Shown here: positions 1 through 9,679 of the stretch, piece by piece
Layout: each line of letters begins with the position of its first letter
How positions within the stretch are numbered: the first letter of the stretch is position 1
Assembly (NCBI RefSeq): GCF_020097835.1
Contig: NZ_CP083667.1
Coordinates: 124,001-188,000, forward strand
Reading direction: 5' to 3'
From: Haloprofundus halobius
GTDB taxonomy: Archaea > Halobacteriota > Halobacteria > Halobacteriales > Haloferacaceae
Length of the DNA: 64,000 bases
Made by a program: the position numbers and the translations under genes
The notes under the pieces: model-generated
What the model saw: the letters and a program-made list of their open reading frames with translations, nothing else
Database searches by the model: none
What the model was told of the DNA's origin: nothing

Positions 1-58
1 GAGAGTCGCGGCCGCCAATCGGGGTCTTCGATACCCTGCGAAGGGTCCAGCGAGTACG

Positions 59-363
59 CGAACAGGTTTCGCTGGAGTATCCGCACCCGGGAGCGCCCTC
101 GGCGCTCGAATCGGCGCGGGCGCGACGAAACTCGTCGACGAGGACGCCATCAAGGGGTACTTCGCGGCGATGCTGCTCGCGGGGAGCGTCGCCGTCGCGG
201 CGAAGGAGCTCGGAAACGCTTACGGCGTCGAGTTGCTGAACACGGTGATATCGTACTCATCTTCGGCGCGGCCGTCCTCGTCAGCGGAGCGGTCGTTCTC
301 GCCGCAATCTGTCGACTCAGGGGCGAGCAGACGGGAACGTGGTGTCGACTCATCACGTCCTGA
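59..363 (+). pseudogene. C-terminal remnant of a TauE/SafE-like membrane exporter, frameshifted
   Basis: Reading from about 59, one frame gives a membrane-protein-like stretch (GAGATKLVDEDAIKGYF, then a hydrophobic helix MLLAGSVAVAAKELG, ending ELLNTV near 246). The continuation IVLIFGAAVLVSGAVVLAAI lies in another frame from about 250 and stops at TGA 361-363. A single missing base around 245-250 would rejoin the two parts. The pattern resembles the end of haloarchaeal TauE/SafE sulfite-exporter-like permeases, from memory only. The gene start lies outside the window. It may be a real frameshift or a sequencing error. Confidence 0.45.
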
Positions 364-541
364 GCACGTCGGTATTCGTCCGGATTCACCGTCCAGTACT
401 CGACGGGGGTTACATAGCAAACGTCTTTGCCTCTCGGCGGTTCGATTGTTAACCAACAATGAGCGCGAATCCCGACTGTGTACAGCAACGGACTCGGACC
501 GATGTAGGGGCTCGCTCCCCCAGATCCTCGGTTATCGATCG

Positions 542-3424
542 ATGACGGCTTCCCCTACTGTCCTCGATTCGTCGACCGTACTGCTCGTCGGAACGAGCGA
601 GTGGATCTCCCGGTTCGCAGCGACGCTCGAAACGCGGACCGAGGCGACTGTCCGGAGCGCTCGAACCGAAGCGGACGCGTTCGATATCTTCCGGAATCAG
701 TCCGTGGACTGCTTCGTCAGCGAGCACGCGCTCGACGGGACGACCGGACTCGAACTGCTCAGAGAGATTCGTGCCGAGACTACCGTGCTCCCCGTGATAC
801 TCGGCACCGACTCCGGAAGCGAAGCCATCGCTAGCGAAGCGATCAGGGCCGGAGTGACCGAGTACGTCGCGCTGACGGAGTCGACCGAACAGATGGTAGC
901 CGAGCTCCTCGACCGGACCGAACGGGCGATTCGGTCCGCACGACGGGCGGCTACCCGGCGGGAACGCGCCAGACAGTTCGACGCCATCTTCAACGATTCG
1001 CGGACCGCGACGTGGGTGCTCGATCCGGAGGGGTCGCTCGTCCGAGTGAACCGGACGGCACGCGAGATGGTCGACGAAGACGTCGAAACCGTCGTCGGCG
1101 AGCCGTTTTGGACGCTTCCGTGGTGGTCGCAGTCCAACGAAACGGAGACCGAGGTGCGACAGGTCGTCGAGAAGGCGCTCGACGGAACGTTCGGCAACGT
1201 CGTCGTCCCACAGCCGTCACACATCGCGAACCCACGCGTTATCGAACTCTCGGTGCGGCCGGTCGAGGACGAACGCGGTGACCTCGCCTCGGTCGTCGTC
1301 GAGGGCGTCGATATCACAGAGCGGGTCGATCTCGAACAGGATCTCCGTCGCTCCGAGGAACTCCATCGCGTCACGCTCAACAACATGACCGACACCGTCC
1401 TCATCACGGACGAAGCCGGCGAGTACACCTACGTCTGTCCCAACGTCCACTTCATCTTCGGGTACACGGCCGCGGAGATCCGCGAACGGGGGACGATCGA
1501 CGGACTCCTCGGCGAGGATCTCTTCGACCGCGACGAACTCGCAGAAGAGGGCGTCCTCAAGAACATCGAGTGCACGGCGACCGACAAAGCGGGACGCGAA
1601 CACACGCTCTTGGTCAACGTCCGTGAAGTCTCGATTCAGGACGGCACGCTCCTCTTTAGCTGTCGGGATATCACGAAACGGAAGCAGCGCGAGGAGGCGC
1701 TGGCGACGCTTCACGAGACCGCTCGGGACTTTCTGTACGCCGAAACTCACCAGGAGATCGCCCAGCACGTCGTCGGCAACACCCTTGGCGTGCTCGGCCT
1801 CGATGCGAGTGCCGTCTACCTGTTCGACGTCGACACCAACGACCTCCGCCCCGCGGCGCATTCACGGGCGATGCGAACACTGAACGGCCCACTTCCGACC
1901 GTTCACGCCGACGGTGAGACGCTCCCGAGTTACAGTTTCGTCGAGGACGAAGTGCTGTTCCTCGACGACGTCCACGAGACGGACCGACTCGAAAACAGGG
2001 CGACTGACCTCCGAAGTTCGGCTTACATCCCGCTCGGCAATCACGGAGTGTTCGTCGCGGGGTCAACCCGAGTCGGCGTATTCGACGACGTAACGCGGGA
2101 ACTGGCCGACCTTCTCGCGGTGACGGCCGTGGCCGCTCTCGACCGCGTCACCCGAGAGTCACGACTGCGCGACCAGGACCGAACGCTTCAGGAGCAAAAC
2201 GAGCAACTGACAGCCCTGAATCGCATCAACGAGACGATTCGGGAGATCGATCAGGCGCTCGTTCAAGCCGAAACGCGAGCGGAGATCGACCACACCGTCT
2301 GCGAACGGTTGACCGCCGACGACCGACTTCGATTCGCCTGGATCGGGTCGATCGATCCGACGACCGACACCGTAGAGCCGCGCGCTTGGGCGGGGACGGA
2401 GCGCGGGTACTTGGACAGCCAGTCGTTCGCCGTCGGCGCGGAGGACACCGAACCGGCCGGCCGGACCGCGGCCACCGGCGAGGTGACGCTGGTGACGAAC
2501 GTCGCGGCCGACCTCCGCGACGAACCGTGGCGGAAAGACGCGCTCTCGCGCGACTACCTCTCCGTACTGAGCATCCCACTCGTGTACAACGACCTCGTGC
2601 ACGGTGTGTTGACCGTCTACGCGCCGACTCGGGACGCGTTCGATGACACCTCGAAGGCCGTTCTGGGCGAACTCGGTGAGACCATCGCATCTGCACTCAG
2701 CGCCATCGAACGGAAGAACGCGTTGCTCACGACGTCGATGACGCGCGTGGAGTTCGCCGTCGACGACCCCTCGTTCGTCCTCTCACGACTCGCCCGGGAG
2801 GCGAACTGTACCCTCTCGTATCAGGGCGGCGTCCAGCAGTCCTCGGAGGGAAGTTACGTGTTCGTCACCGTCGAAGACGCATCCGTAGAGGCGGTCGCCG
2901 ACGCGGCATCGCAGTTGGTCGCAATCGACGACGTCCGACAGATCAGCGCCGACGCCGAGGGCGGCGTCTTACGACTACGGCTCACACAGCCGTTCCTCGC
3001 CCTGGAGTTAGCTGACCACGGCGCGATCTTCCGGGAGGCGACCGCCGATCCGAGCAACACCACGCTCGTCGTCGACAGCCCGGACAGCATCGACGTTCGA
3101 ACCATCACGCAACTCGTCCGTGAGACGTTCTCGACCGTCGAACTCCGTTCGAAGCAGACGCTCGACCAGTCGATAGAGCGCGACCTCTACTCGAAGTTCC
3201 TCGAGAAGTTGACCGAGCGACAGTTCGAGGTGATACAGACGGCGTACTACAGCGGTTTTTTCGAGTCACCGCGCGAGAGCACGGGCGAAGAGGTCGCAGA
3301 GACGCTCGGAATCAGCCCGCCCGCGTTCTCTAAACACGTACGGACGGTCCAGCGTAAACTGTTCGCTACGCTCTTCGAAGGGCGCGATCTCCCGGCTGCG
3401 ACGTCCGCTGGTGGGGTTAAATAA
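542..3424 (+). CDS. Bat-like sensor regulator (receiver-PAS-PAS-GAF-GAF-HTH_10)
   Basis: Protein of 960 aa. I chose ATG 542 because the receiver fold begins just after it, while upstream in-frame sequence reads as the shadow of an exporter remnant. Order: receiver-like domain about 12-125, PAS about 150-265, PAS about 275-380, GAF about 385-530, GAF about 560-720, then a Bat-type domain and C-terminal HTH_10 ([18 protein letters not shown]). This is the layout of haloarchaeal Bat regulators, cytoplasmic proteins that sense redox or ligands and bind DNA directly. Oddity: the phosphoacceptor Asp of the receiver appears to be Glu61 ([10 protein letters not shown]), so classical phosphorylation is doubtful. 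Target genes cannot be read from the sequence. Family confidence is high; signal unknown. Confidence 0.88.
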   Translation: MTASPTVLDSSTVLLVGTSEWISRFAATLETRTEATVRSARTEADAFDIFRNQSVDCFVSEHALDGTTGLELLREIRAETTVLPVILGTDSGSEAIASEAIRAGVTEYVALTESTEQMVAELLDRTERAIRSARRAATRRERARQFDAIFNDSRTATWVLDPEGSLVRVNRTAREMVDEDVETVVGEPFWTLPWWSQSNETETEVRQVVEKALDGTFGNVVVPQPSHIANPRVIELSVRPVEDERGDLASVVVEGVDITERVDLEQDLRRSEELHRVTLNNMTDTVLITDEAGEYTYVCPNVHFIFGYTAAEIRERGTIDGLLGEDLFDRDELAEEGVLKNIECTATDKAGREHTLLVNVREVSIQDGTLLFSCRDITKRKQREEALATLHETARDFLYAETHQEIAQHVVGNTLGVLGLDASAVYLFDVDTNDLRPAAHSRAMRTLNGPLPTVHADGETLPSYSFVEDEVLFLDDVHETDRLENRATDLRSSAYIPLGNHGVFVAGSTRVGVFDDVTRELADLLAVTAVAALDRVTRESRLRDQDRTLQEQNEQLTALNRINETIREIDQALVQAETRAEIDHTVCERLTADDRLRFAWIGSIDPTTDTVEPRAWAGTERGYLDSQSFAVGAEDTEPAGRTAATGEVTLVTNVAADLRDEPWRKDALSRDYLSVLSIPLVYNDLVHGVLTVYAPTRDAFDDTSKAVLGELGETIASALSAIERKNALLTTSMTRVEFAVDDPSFVLSRLAREANCTLSYQGGVQQSSEGSYVFVTVEDASVEAVADAASQLVAIDDVRQISADAEGGVLRLRLTQPFLALELADHGAIFREATADPSNTTLVVDSPDSIDVRTITQLVRETFSTVELRSKQTLDQSIERDLYSKFLEKLTERQFEVIQTAYYSGFFESPRESTGEEVAETLGISPPAFSKHVRTVQRKLFATLFEGRDLPAATSAGGVK

Positions 3425-3532
3425 TAAACCACCTCGGTCGGTTACAGTTTGATGCTCAACTGCTCAGTATTCCCTTATACAATTATTATAACCTTGTAGA
3501 GTGTCCCGGACAGCCGGCACTCACAGTCAACC

Positions 3533-3676
3533 ATGAGAGATGTCGAAACCCAGCCTGGGCAGGAAAGTTCCTACGAGTGCTTCGAGTGTGGCAACATCAC
3601 CTTCGCGGAAGTCAACCCCGGCACGTGTCCCGATTGCAGCGGATCGATGCGGAATCGACAGATGCCAGTCGAGTAA
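3533..3676 (+). CDS. small rubrerythrin-like zinc-ribbon protein (47 aa)
   Basis: A 47-residue protein with two Cys pairs, YECFECGN and GTCPDCSG, forming one zinc ribbon. Such mini-proteins are common in haloarchaea and are often labelled rubrerythrin-like; their role is unknown. The stop is 2 nt before the ATG of the downstream glutamate dehydrogenase, so the two are probably co-transcribed. A TATA-like AT-rich element (attattataa) lies about 45 nt upstream at 3482-3491. Start is the only ATG that gives a protein holding both Cys pairs. Confidence 0.8.
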   Translation: MRDVETQPGQESSYECFECGNITFAEVNPGTCPDCSGSMRNRQMPVE

Positions 3677-3678
3677 TC

Positions 3679-4980
3679 ATGGCATCGACACCCGACGACA
3701 GCCACGACGGGGCCGGTGACGCCCCGAGAGAACTGACGCAGTCGGAATCGGCGCTCGAAACCGCTCGCCGACAGCTGTATCACGCCGCCAGTCACCTGGA
3801 TATCGACCCGAACATCGTCGAACGGCTCACGTATCCGAAGAAGATTCACGAGGTGACGATTCCCATCGAACGGGACGACGGAACGGTCGAAGTGTTCACC
3901 GGCTACAGAGCCCAGCACGACAGCGTCAGAGGGCCGTTCAAGGGTGGGCTCCGGTACCATCCCGACGTGACCAGAGACGAGTGTGTCGGCCTCGGGATGT
4001 GGATGACGTGGAAATGTGCGGTGATGGACCTCCCGTTCGGGGGTGCGAAGGGCGGCGTCGCCGTCGATCCGAAGGAACTGAGTTCCGGGGAGATAGAGCG
4101 CCTGACTCGCCGATTCGCCCAAGAGCTTCGTGACGTCATCGGCCCCAATCAGGACGTTCCCGCGCCGGACATGGGGACGGACCCGCAGACGATGGCGTGG
4201 CTGATGGACGCGTACTCGATGCAGGAAGGCGAGACGACTCCGGGTGTCGTCACCGGCAAGCCGCCATCCATCGGCGGCAGCGAAGGCCGCGAGGAAGCGC
4301 CCGGCCGGAGCGTCGCCATCGTCACGAAACTGGTCTGTGAGTACTACGACCGACCGCTCGAAGAGACGACGGTCGCGGTCCAAGGCTACGGCAGCGTCGG
4401 CGCGAACGCGGCCCGACTCCTCGACGACTGGGGGGCGACGATCGTCGCGGTGAGCGACGTGAACGGGGCGATGTACGATCCGTCGGGAATCGATACGGCC
4501 GCCGTGCCGTCGCACGACGAGAAACCGGAAGCCGTCACGAAATACGCGGATACCGTCATCTCGAACGACGACCTGCTCACGCTCGACGTCGACGTACTGG
4601 TTCCGGCCGCACTCGGGAACGTGATTACGAACGAGAACGCCGAAGAGATCGCCGCGGCGTTCGTCGTCGAGGGCGCGAACGGTCCGACGACCTCCGCGGC
4701 CGACTCGATTCTCGAAGAGCGCGGCGTCGCCGTGATTCCCGACATCCTCGCCAACGCGGGCGGCGTCACCGTCTCGTACTTCGAGTGGCTCCAAGACATC
4801 AACAGACGCGCGTGGCCGCTCGAACGCGTGAACGACGAACTCGACGCGGAGATGCAGTCGGCCTGGCATGCCGTCCGAACCGAGTACGAACGTCGGGACG
4901 TCACCTGGCGCGACGCGGCCTACATCGTCGCGCTCTCACGCATCGCGGAAGCACACGAACTGCGTGGGCTCTGGCCGTAA
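3679..4980 (+). CDS. gdhB: NAD(P)-dependent glutamate dehydrogenase, paralogue 1
   Basis: Protein of 433 aa, normal for hexameric archaeal glutamate dehydrogenase, interconverting glutamate with 2-oxoglutarate and ammonia in the cytoplasm. The substrate domain carries [10 protein letters not shown] and [15 protein letters not shown] with the catalytic lysines, then PAPDMGTD; the Rossmann domain carries [18 protein letters not shown] 3679 was chosen because it directly follows the zinc-ribbon stop (2-nt gap), forming an apparent operon. A second paralogue lies at 55728-56978. The substrate links to the galacturonate route, which ends in 2-oxoglutarate, but that connection is an inference. The exact symbol (gdhA or gdhB) is not certain. 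Confidence 0.93.
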   Translation: MASTPDDSHDGAGDAPRELTQSESALETARRQLYHAASHLDIDPNIVERLTYPKKIHEVTIPIERDDGTVEVFTGYRAQHDSVRGPFKGGLRYHPDVTRDECVGLGMWMTWKCAVMDLPFGGAKGGVAVDPKELSSGEIERLTRRFAQELRDVIGPNQDVPAPDMGTDPQTMAWLMDAYSMQEGETTPGVVTGKPPSIGGSEGREEAPGRSVAIVTKLVCEYYDRPLEETTVAVQGYGSVGANAARLLDDWGATIVAVSDVNGAMYDPSGIDTAAVPSHDEKPEAVTKYADTVISNDDLLTLDVDVLVPAALGNVITNENAEEIAAAFVVEGANGPTTSAADSILEERGVAVIPDILANAGGVTVSYFEWLQDINRRAWPLERVNDELDAEMQSAWHAVRTEYERRDVTWRDAAYIVALSRIAEAHELRGLWP

Positions 4981-5126
4981 CTCGAATTCCGAACGTTCGG
5001 CCGTCGGACGCGACACTCCCGTCGATTCCGACTGCCATTTGTCAGATTCCTTCCCGGCAGAAGACGGCGGTGGATGACGCCAAACGCCATTTCTCTCGGC
5101 TGTCTGATAGTCGAAGATAGAGAAGG

Positions 5127-5133
5127 TTTATAG
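5127..5133 (+). promoter_or_regulatory. TATA-like element before the Vps62-like gene
   Basis: The sequence tttatag lies in an otherwise GC-rich 225-nt gap (4981-5205). With transcription starting about 25 nt downstream, a leader of about 50 nt would precede the GTG at 5206. Nothing else was recognised in this gap. Confidence 0.35.
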
Positions 5134-5205
5134 AGCGAATCACCGGATGCAAACTCATGTTTGGAGCAGACGTAGTCGCACACAGCGGCGAGGTGGTGAG
5201 CGACT

Positions 5206-7335
5206 GTGGACGATGAGTCGGGTCCAGTTGTCGACCGTCGCACAGTGCTCGGCGCACTCGCAGGCGTCGGTGCAGTTAGTGTGGCCGGCTGTTCGGCGCT
5301 CGAACGCGAAGACGACGGGCAGACGACGGCGGTAGACGCCGAACCCGCCCGAGAACTGGCGACACGCTTCGCGCCGACGGTGTACTTCGACGAGAACGAA
5401 CCGTGGTTCCCGACCGACCCGCGTCCGTACACGACCGAACGCGACGGTGAAACCATCGTCGACGGATTCGACGCCTTCGACGGCTATCACGAGGAGTACG
5501 ACGGCGAGAGCCCGCCGAATTCGACTGTGTTCTACAACACCGTCGAGTATCAGGACTCGTCGCTCGCCGTCGTTCAGTACTGGTTCTACTCGGCGTTCGA
5601 CCAGTTTACGACAAACTTTCACTAGCACGACTGGGAAGTGTTGCACGTCTTCGTCGACACCGAGACCGAGACACCGCAACTGTACGTCGCCAGTTCCCAC
5701 TCTCGGAAGGTCCCGAACAACGAGTTTCTCGACCCGGACCCGCAGGTGGTCCCGCGAATACTCTCGGAACTCGGGTCGCATTCGAGCACGCTCTCGCTCA
5801 ACGACGTTCCGAATCGGTTCCAGCGGGTCACCGTCGACGAGTTGACGGCGGATATCACGAACACGCCGATCGAGAGCATCGAAGACCTCGCGGACGTCAC
5901 GCTCCCGCTCGCGTACGGACTCCCACGCGACGAAGGCTCGCGGTTGCCCTACGTCGTTCCGGAGTACGAGGGCGCGCCGATATACGACCACGAGCGGTTA
6001 CCGTCCGTCACGGCGGACTCGCTGGTCGACGCCGAGTTGACGATACGATCGTACGACGCGCTGACGTCGCCGCCGACGGACCTCCTGACGCGCGAGACGG
6101 GTCTGCTCTTCGGACATCGCGACCGAGATACCGATGCAGATGTCGAGTACGACCTCGTTTCGACCGACGAGCTCGAACACATCGTGGCGTTCACCGGGCC
6201 GCAGTTGAGCTTCGAGTTCGCCGTCCCAGCGGTGGTCGAAGACGCGCTCGCCGCCCACATCACGTCGACGGACGCGCCGTGGAATCAGTCTCGATACGGG
6301 AACCCGGCGACCGACATCACTGACCCCAAGCACCGGGCAGCGCTGGCTGAACGGTACGAAGTTATCAGCGACCCGGCACCGGTACAGATGGTGGCGACGC
6401 GCATCACCGAAACCGTTACCACCGACGACGCGCCCGAAAACGAAGGGCTCACGACGACGGAGGCGTCGGTCGAATCGGTCGCACTCCTCGAAAGCGAACC
6501 CGAGGCCGTTCCAACTTTCGAAGGTATTGCGGTAATACGAGACGTACCGACCGGCGAGCACCGCCTGACGGTCAACGGTGCGGGCCGGGCACCGCACAGC
6601 GAACGGGTGACTGTCTCCGACGACGAGACGGTGACCGCCGCCGGCATCGGCGGTGAGATACCGTTGGTCGCCCGCGAGCGTGCAACGAAACTGGAGATTG
6701 TCGGCGAGGACGCGCCTATCGACCTCTCGGCTGTGGCTGTCGAAGACGACTTCGCCGGTCGGCTCTACGAGTCGCCGGTCGACGGAGACGACGCGGTGTA
6801 CGTCCACGTCGGCGGAGCGTACACCGCAGAGGTACGGGACCGAGACGACGCCGTCGGCGCGTATCGAGTCAATCCATCTCCCGACGAGGCGTCGGGTGTC
6901 CGTATCGACCGCCCCGAAACGGGCAAAGCGTCTCTCTCGGAGTTCGTCACAAACATCGCCGAGGAGACACGAGCCGCAGTTGCCGCACGTGGCCGCGGAG
7001 ACGCCGAAACGACCGAGACCGAAACCCAGACCGAGACCGAACCCGAAGTCCAGACCGAAACCGAACACGGGTCGTCGAACGCGGTTCGGGGACTCGAACG
7101 GTCGCTCGCGGCCGTCGTCGAAGCCGCAGAACGGGCTGCCGAACGAGCGCGCGCCAAGGACCGTGGCAACACCGACAGACAGCTCGAAGTCGTCGTTGAG
7201 CGGCTCCAGCGTGCGGAAAATCGTCTCGCTGAAGCGAGATCCGACCTCTCGGAGCCACTCTCGAATGCTACTGAAAACAGACTCGGACAGGCGAACCGGC
7301 GCACCGAACAGGCGCAGAACTCCGAGAAGTTGTAA
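5206..7335 (+). pseudogene. Vps62-like Tat lipoprotein interrupted by an in-frame TAG
   Basis: Two open stretches in the same frame, 5206-5622 and 5626-7335, are separated only by TAG at 5623-5625. Around it the protein reads NFH-stop-HDWEVLHVF; the family motif I recall is H-E-H-D-W-E, so GAG to TAG (one G-to-T change) explains the break. The N terminus is a twin-arginine lipoprotein signal (DRRTVLGALAGVGAVSVAGC), so the product would be anchored outside the membrane. The first ~300 residues resemble Vps62-related proteins (FAPTVYFDENEPWFPTDPRP). The tail has a Thr/Glu-rich linker (TETETQTETEPEVQTETE) and an Ala/Arg/Glu-rich helix likely to be coiled coil. The reading frame beyond the stop is intact and codon use is unchanged, so the lesion is recent or read through. 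Start is GTG 5206; function unknown. Confidence 0.65.
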
Positions 7336-7393
7336 CGTCCGCTTCGTTGTAAGCGAGGAGACGCTTCGTACTTGCAGCCGGGTGTAGCCTGAC

Positions 7394-7705
7394 ATGAGCC
7401 ACCCGCTGCACATCCACAACCACCGCTTCCGCGTCGTCGAGAAAGACGGGAGCCCGATGCCCGAGGCGCTACAGTTCGCGCAGGACGTCCTGAACGTCGC
7501 GCCCGCCGAGCGCTACACCGTCGAGTTCGAGGCCGACGCCGACCCCGGCATCTATCTGATGTACTGTCACAAGGTCGACCACGTCAGAAACGGGTCGTCG
7601 TACTCCGGCGGGATGCTCAACGCCGTCGTCTACAGAGACGCGATGGACACGGACATCTTCCGCGAACTGATGGAGTACGCGGGATACGAGGGGCACGAGG
7701 AGTGA
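7394..7705 (+). CDS. C-terminal cupredoxin fragment of a multicopper oxidase (103 aa)
   Basis: The protein begins MSHPLHIHNHRFRVV and contains MYCHKVDHVRNGSSYSGGM, matching the last copper-binding domain of laccase-like multicopper oxidases (HPxHxH plus an HCH-like motif). Full enzymes are 400-600 aa with two or three cupredoxin domains; here an in-frame TAG (7385-7387) directly precedes the start and no upstream domains were found, so it is a truncated relic or a minimal domain. No signal peptide is visible. Its stop overlaps the GTG alternative start of the following halocyanin gene (7702), so they are co-transcribed. A trinuclear copper centre cannot form from this piece alone. Confidence 0.65.
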   Translation: MSHPLHIHNHRFRVVEKDGSPMPEALQFAQDVLNVAPAERYTVEFEADADPGIYLMYCHKVDHVRNGSSYSGGMLNAVVYRDAMDTDIFRELMEYAGYEGHEE

Positions 7706-7710
7706 GTACG

Positions 7711-8706
7711 ATGAGCGAGACAACACGCCGTCGGTTCCTCGCGGCGACGGCCGGTGTGACGCTCAGTGCCGGGCTCGTCGCGTCGCCGGCAGTCGCGCAG
7801 AGCAAGGGCCAGAGCGACGAGACCGACCTCTCGTCGTGGTTCGACGACGTCGAGGGCGTGACCGAAATCGTCGACGCTCGCGGACAGCCGTCGGTCGACG
7901 TCACGGTCGGAGCGCAGGGCAAGGGTGGTGCGTTCGCCTTCGACCCGGCCGCAGTCCGTGTCGACCCCGAAACGACCGTCGTCTGGACGCGGACCGGCGA
8001 CGGCGGCACGCACAACGTCGTCGCGAAAGACGGGTCCTTCGAGTCCGAGTACTACGAATCGAGCGGTGAGACCTTCGAGACGACGCTCGATACCGACGGT
8101 GTCGTCCGCTACGCGTGTGCTCCCCACGAGACGATGGGGATGAATGGGGCGCTCGTCGTCGGCGATACGGTCGCCTCGCTCGGTGGGAGTGACCCGACCC
8201 GGACGACGGACGCGGCCGACACACCGACGACGCCCACCGAGACCTTCGACGGGTGGCTGTCGAACACCGACAACTACCACGAGTTAGTCGACCGACGCGG
8301 TGAGTCGGAAGTCGTCGTCGAGGTCGGAACCCAGGGCAACGGCGGGCAGTACGCGTTCGACCCACCTGCGGTACACGTCGACCCCGGGACGACCGTCATA
8401 TGGGAGTGGGTCGGCGACCTGACCTACGACGTCGCGGACCCGGAACTGGGGTACCACAGCGAGCAGGTCGCCGGGCGCGGTCATCGGTTCGCCGTGAAGT
8501 TTGACGGTCACGGTCTGAGCACCTACGACTGTACCGAGTACGGCGGGCAGGGGATGCGCGGCGTAATCGTCGTCGGTTCGGGGCCGACGAAGCGGCTGTC
8601 ACCGCTCGGCTACACGGTCGTTGGGGGCGGAGCGCTCCTGTTCGGCGGACCGCTCGCGTACGGGGTTCGCGAACATTTCCGCAACGTCACGACGAGCGTC
8701 GGGTGA
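7711..8706 (+). CDS. halocyanin-like blue copper protein with two cupredoxin domains, membrane-anchored
   Basis: Protein of 331 aa. A Tat signal (TRRRFLAATAGVTLSAGL) exports it; a C-terminal hydrophobic helix (about 290-315) anchors it. Domain 1 keeps all type-1 copper ligands: His101 (GTHNVV), Cys136, His139 and Met144 (CAPHETMGM). Domain 2 keeps Cys274 and Met282 (CTEYGGQGM) but both His positions read Tyr (about 239 and 277), so it probably binds no copper or binds it differently. Halocyanins carry electrons at the outer membrane face. Start is ATG 7711; GTG 7702 is possible and overlaps the preceding stop. Cupredoxin neighbour 7394-7705 suggests a copper redox module. Confidence 0.85.
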   Translation: MSETTRRRFLAATAGVTLSAGLVASPAVAQSKGQSDETDLSSWFDDVEGVTEIVDARGQPSVDVTVGAQGKGGAFAFDPAAVRVDPETTVVWTRTGDGGTHNVVAKDGSFESEYYESSGETFETTLDTDGVVRYACAPHETMGMNGALVVGDTVASLGGSDPTRTTDAADTPTTPTETFDGWLSNTDNYHELVDRRGESEVVVEVGTQGNGGQYAFDPPAVHVDPGTTVIWEWVGDLTYDVADPELGYHSEQVAGRGHRFAVKFDGHGLSTYDCTEYGGQGMRGVIVVGSGPTKRLSPLGYTVVGGGALLFGGPLAYGVREHFRNVTTSVG

Positions 8707-8834
8707 CGTCCGTGTGAGCGCTCTCGCTTCGAGCCGGTGTCGCGTAAACTCGTCCGCTTTCTGACCGGAGGTGGCGCGTTTCCGTCGGCGGCCTCCGACG
8801 GTTCCGAGGAAGAATGAAAGATAGGTGACATCCC

Positions 8835-8854
8835 CCCACGACTTCAGTCGTGGG
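8835..8854. mobile_element. terminal hairpin resembling an IS200/IS605 (TnpB) element end
   Basis: A perfect 8-bp stem (CCCACGAC / GTCGTGGG) with loop TTCA, preceded by gacatcccc and followed by TTTTCT. From memory, haloarchaeal IS200/IS605 TnpB elements end with this kind of cccacgac-ttca-gtcgtggg hairpin. No tnpA or tnpB is present within 1 kb, so it would be an orphan end. It could equally serve as a transcription terminator for the halocyanin gene that ends 128 nt upstream. Confidence 0.4.
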
Positions 8855-8859
8855 TTTTC

Positions 8860-9200
8860 TCGCCTATTCTGTATAAACAACCACGCCAGAGAATAGTACA
8901 TAATATACAGTACTAACCTAACCGTCTATCGTGTAACGATCCTCCCAAGATATATGGATACTGCTCTGTTTACACCGGAAACAGTCTTCCGAATGTCAAT
9001 TCCGTGTGGAATATCGTTGGGAGATATAATTATAGTAACTATAGTATAATCTGGCTAAAAATTGTTCTTCCTACAATAACTCCGATACATAAGCGCCTGT
9101 TCGGATGTGTGAAGCTTTCGCAGTTCGTGGATGAACAGTTACACCCACTTCTATAGTATTGTATCTATAGGACAATACTTACTGCCGGTTGGAGCGGTGC
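8860..9200. other. AT-rich gene-free stretch with inverted repeats
   Basis: About 340 nt of clearly lower GC than its surroundings, with no credible ORF. It holds two perfect inverted repeats: 8895-8914 (5-bp arms AGTAC/GTACT, 10-nt spacer) and 9155-9179 (8-bp arms AGTATTGT/ACAATACT, 9-nt spacer). The second lies just downstream of the stop of the minus-strand gene 9208-9567 and could form a terminator hairpin. The composition suggests old mobile DNA. Confidence 0.45.
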
Positions 9201-9207
9201 TTCGGCG

Positions 9208-9567
9208 CTACTCGGATTCGAGATTCCCCTTCGAATCCCAGATACGCATCATCAGATCCGCAAACACCGACGTTCGAAGGGGATATCCCTCGTCGTCGGC
9301 TTCGTCGAGCGTCACGTCGGCGATCGTCGAGACGAACTCACTGTCGTAGCTCATCTCCGCCAGCGTCTCGTGGACGTCGAACGTGAGCGTTCCGTCCTCG
9401 TCGGTGTCGACCCAACTGACCGCTCGTTGACGCTCCCCGTACTGGATGCTGTACGTCTTCCCGCCGACCAGTCCGTAGACGTCGCTCAGTTCCCCGACTT
9501 CGAGCCAGTCGTCGTCAGTCTCGACGTAGAGCGTTCCGTTTCGTATCTCGGTCTGATATCGTTCCAT
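9208..9567 (-). CDS. conserved-looking hypothetical protein (119 aa)
   Basis: An acidic soluble protein with no signal peptide or membrane segment. It starts MERYQTEIRNGTLYVE, with alternating hydrophobic and charged residues suggesting a small beta-rich fold in the first 60 residues and helices after that (TLAEMSYDSEFVSTIADV). I do not recognise the family. Composition and codon use match the genome, supporting a real gene. It is convergent with the AT-rich stretch and separated by about 110 nt from the stop of the next minus-strand gene start side. Confidence 0.6.
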   Translation of the reverse strand: MERYQTEIRNGTLYVETDDDWLEVGELSDVYGLVGGKTYSIQYGERQRAVSWVDTDEDGTLTFDVHETLAEMSYDSEFVSTIADVTLDEADDEGYPLRTSVFADLMMRIWDSKGNLESE

Positions 9568-9679
9568 GCAGGTGCCTCTGGACGAGTCGACTTAACCCTG
9601 CGGGACCCGTCGGCGACCCACCGTTCGCTGTCTTCGCGAGAGAGGCCGTGAACGAGCGGCAACTCGCGTCAGCATCCCA

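Noticed and set aside
5623-5625. Pyrrolysine insertion at the TAG
   Set aside because: No pyl genes are in view, haloarchaea are not known to me to use pyrrolysine, and the motif expects Glu, one base from TAG.
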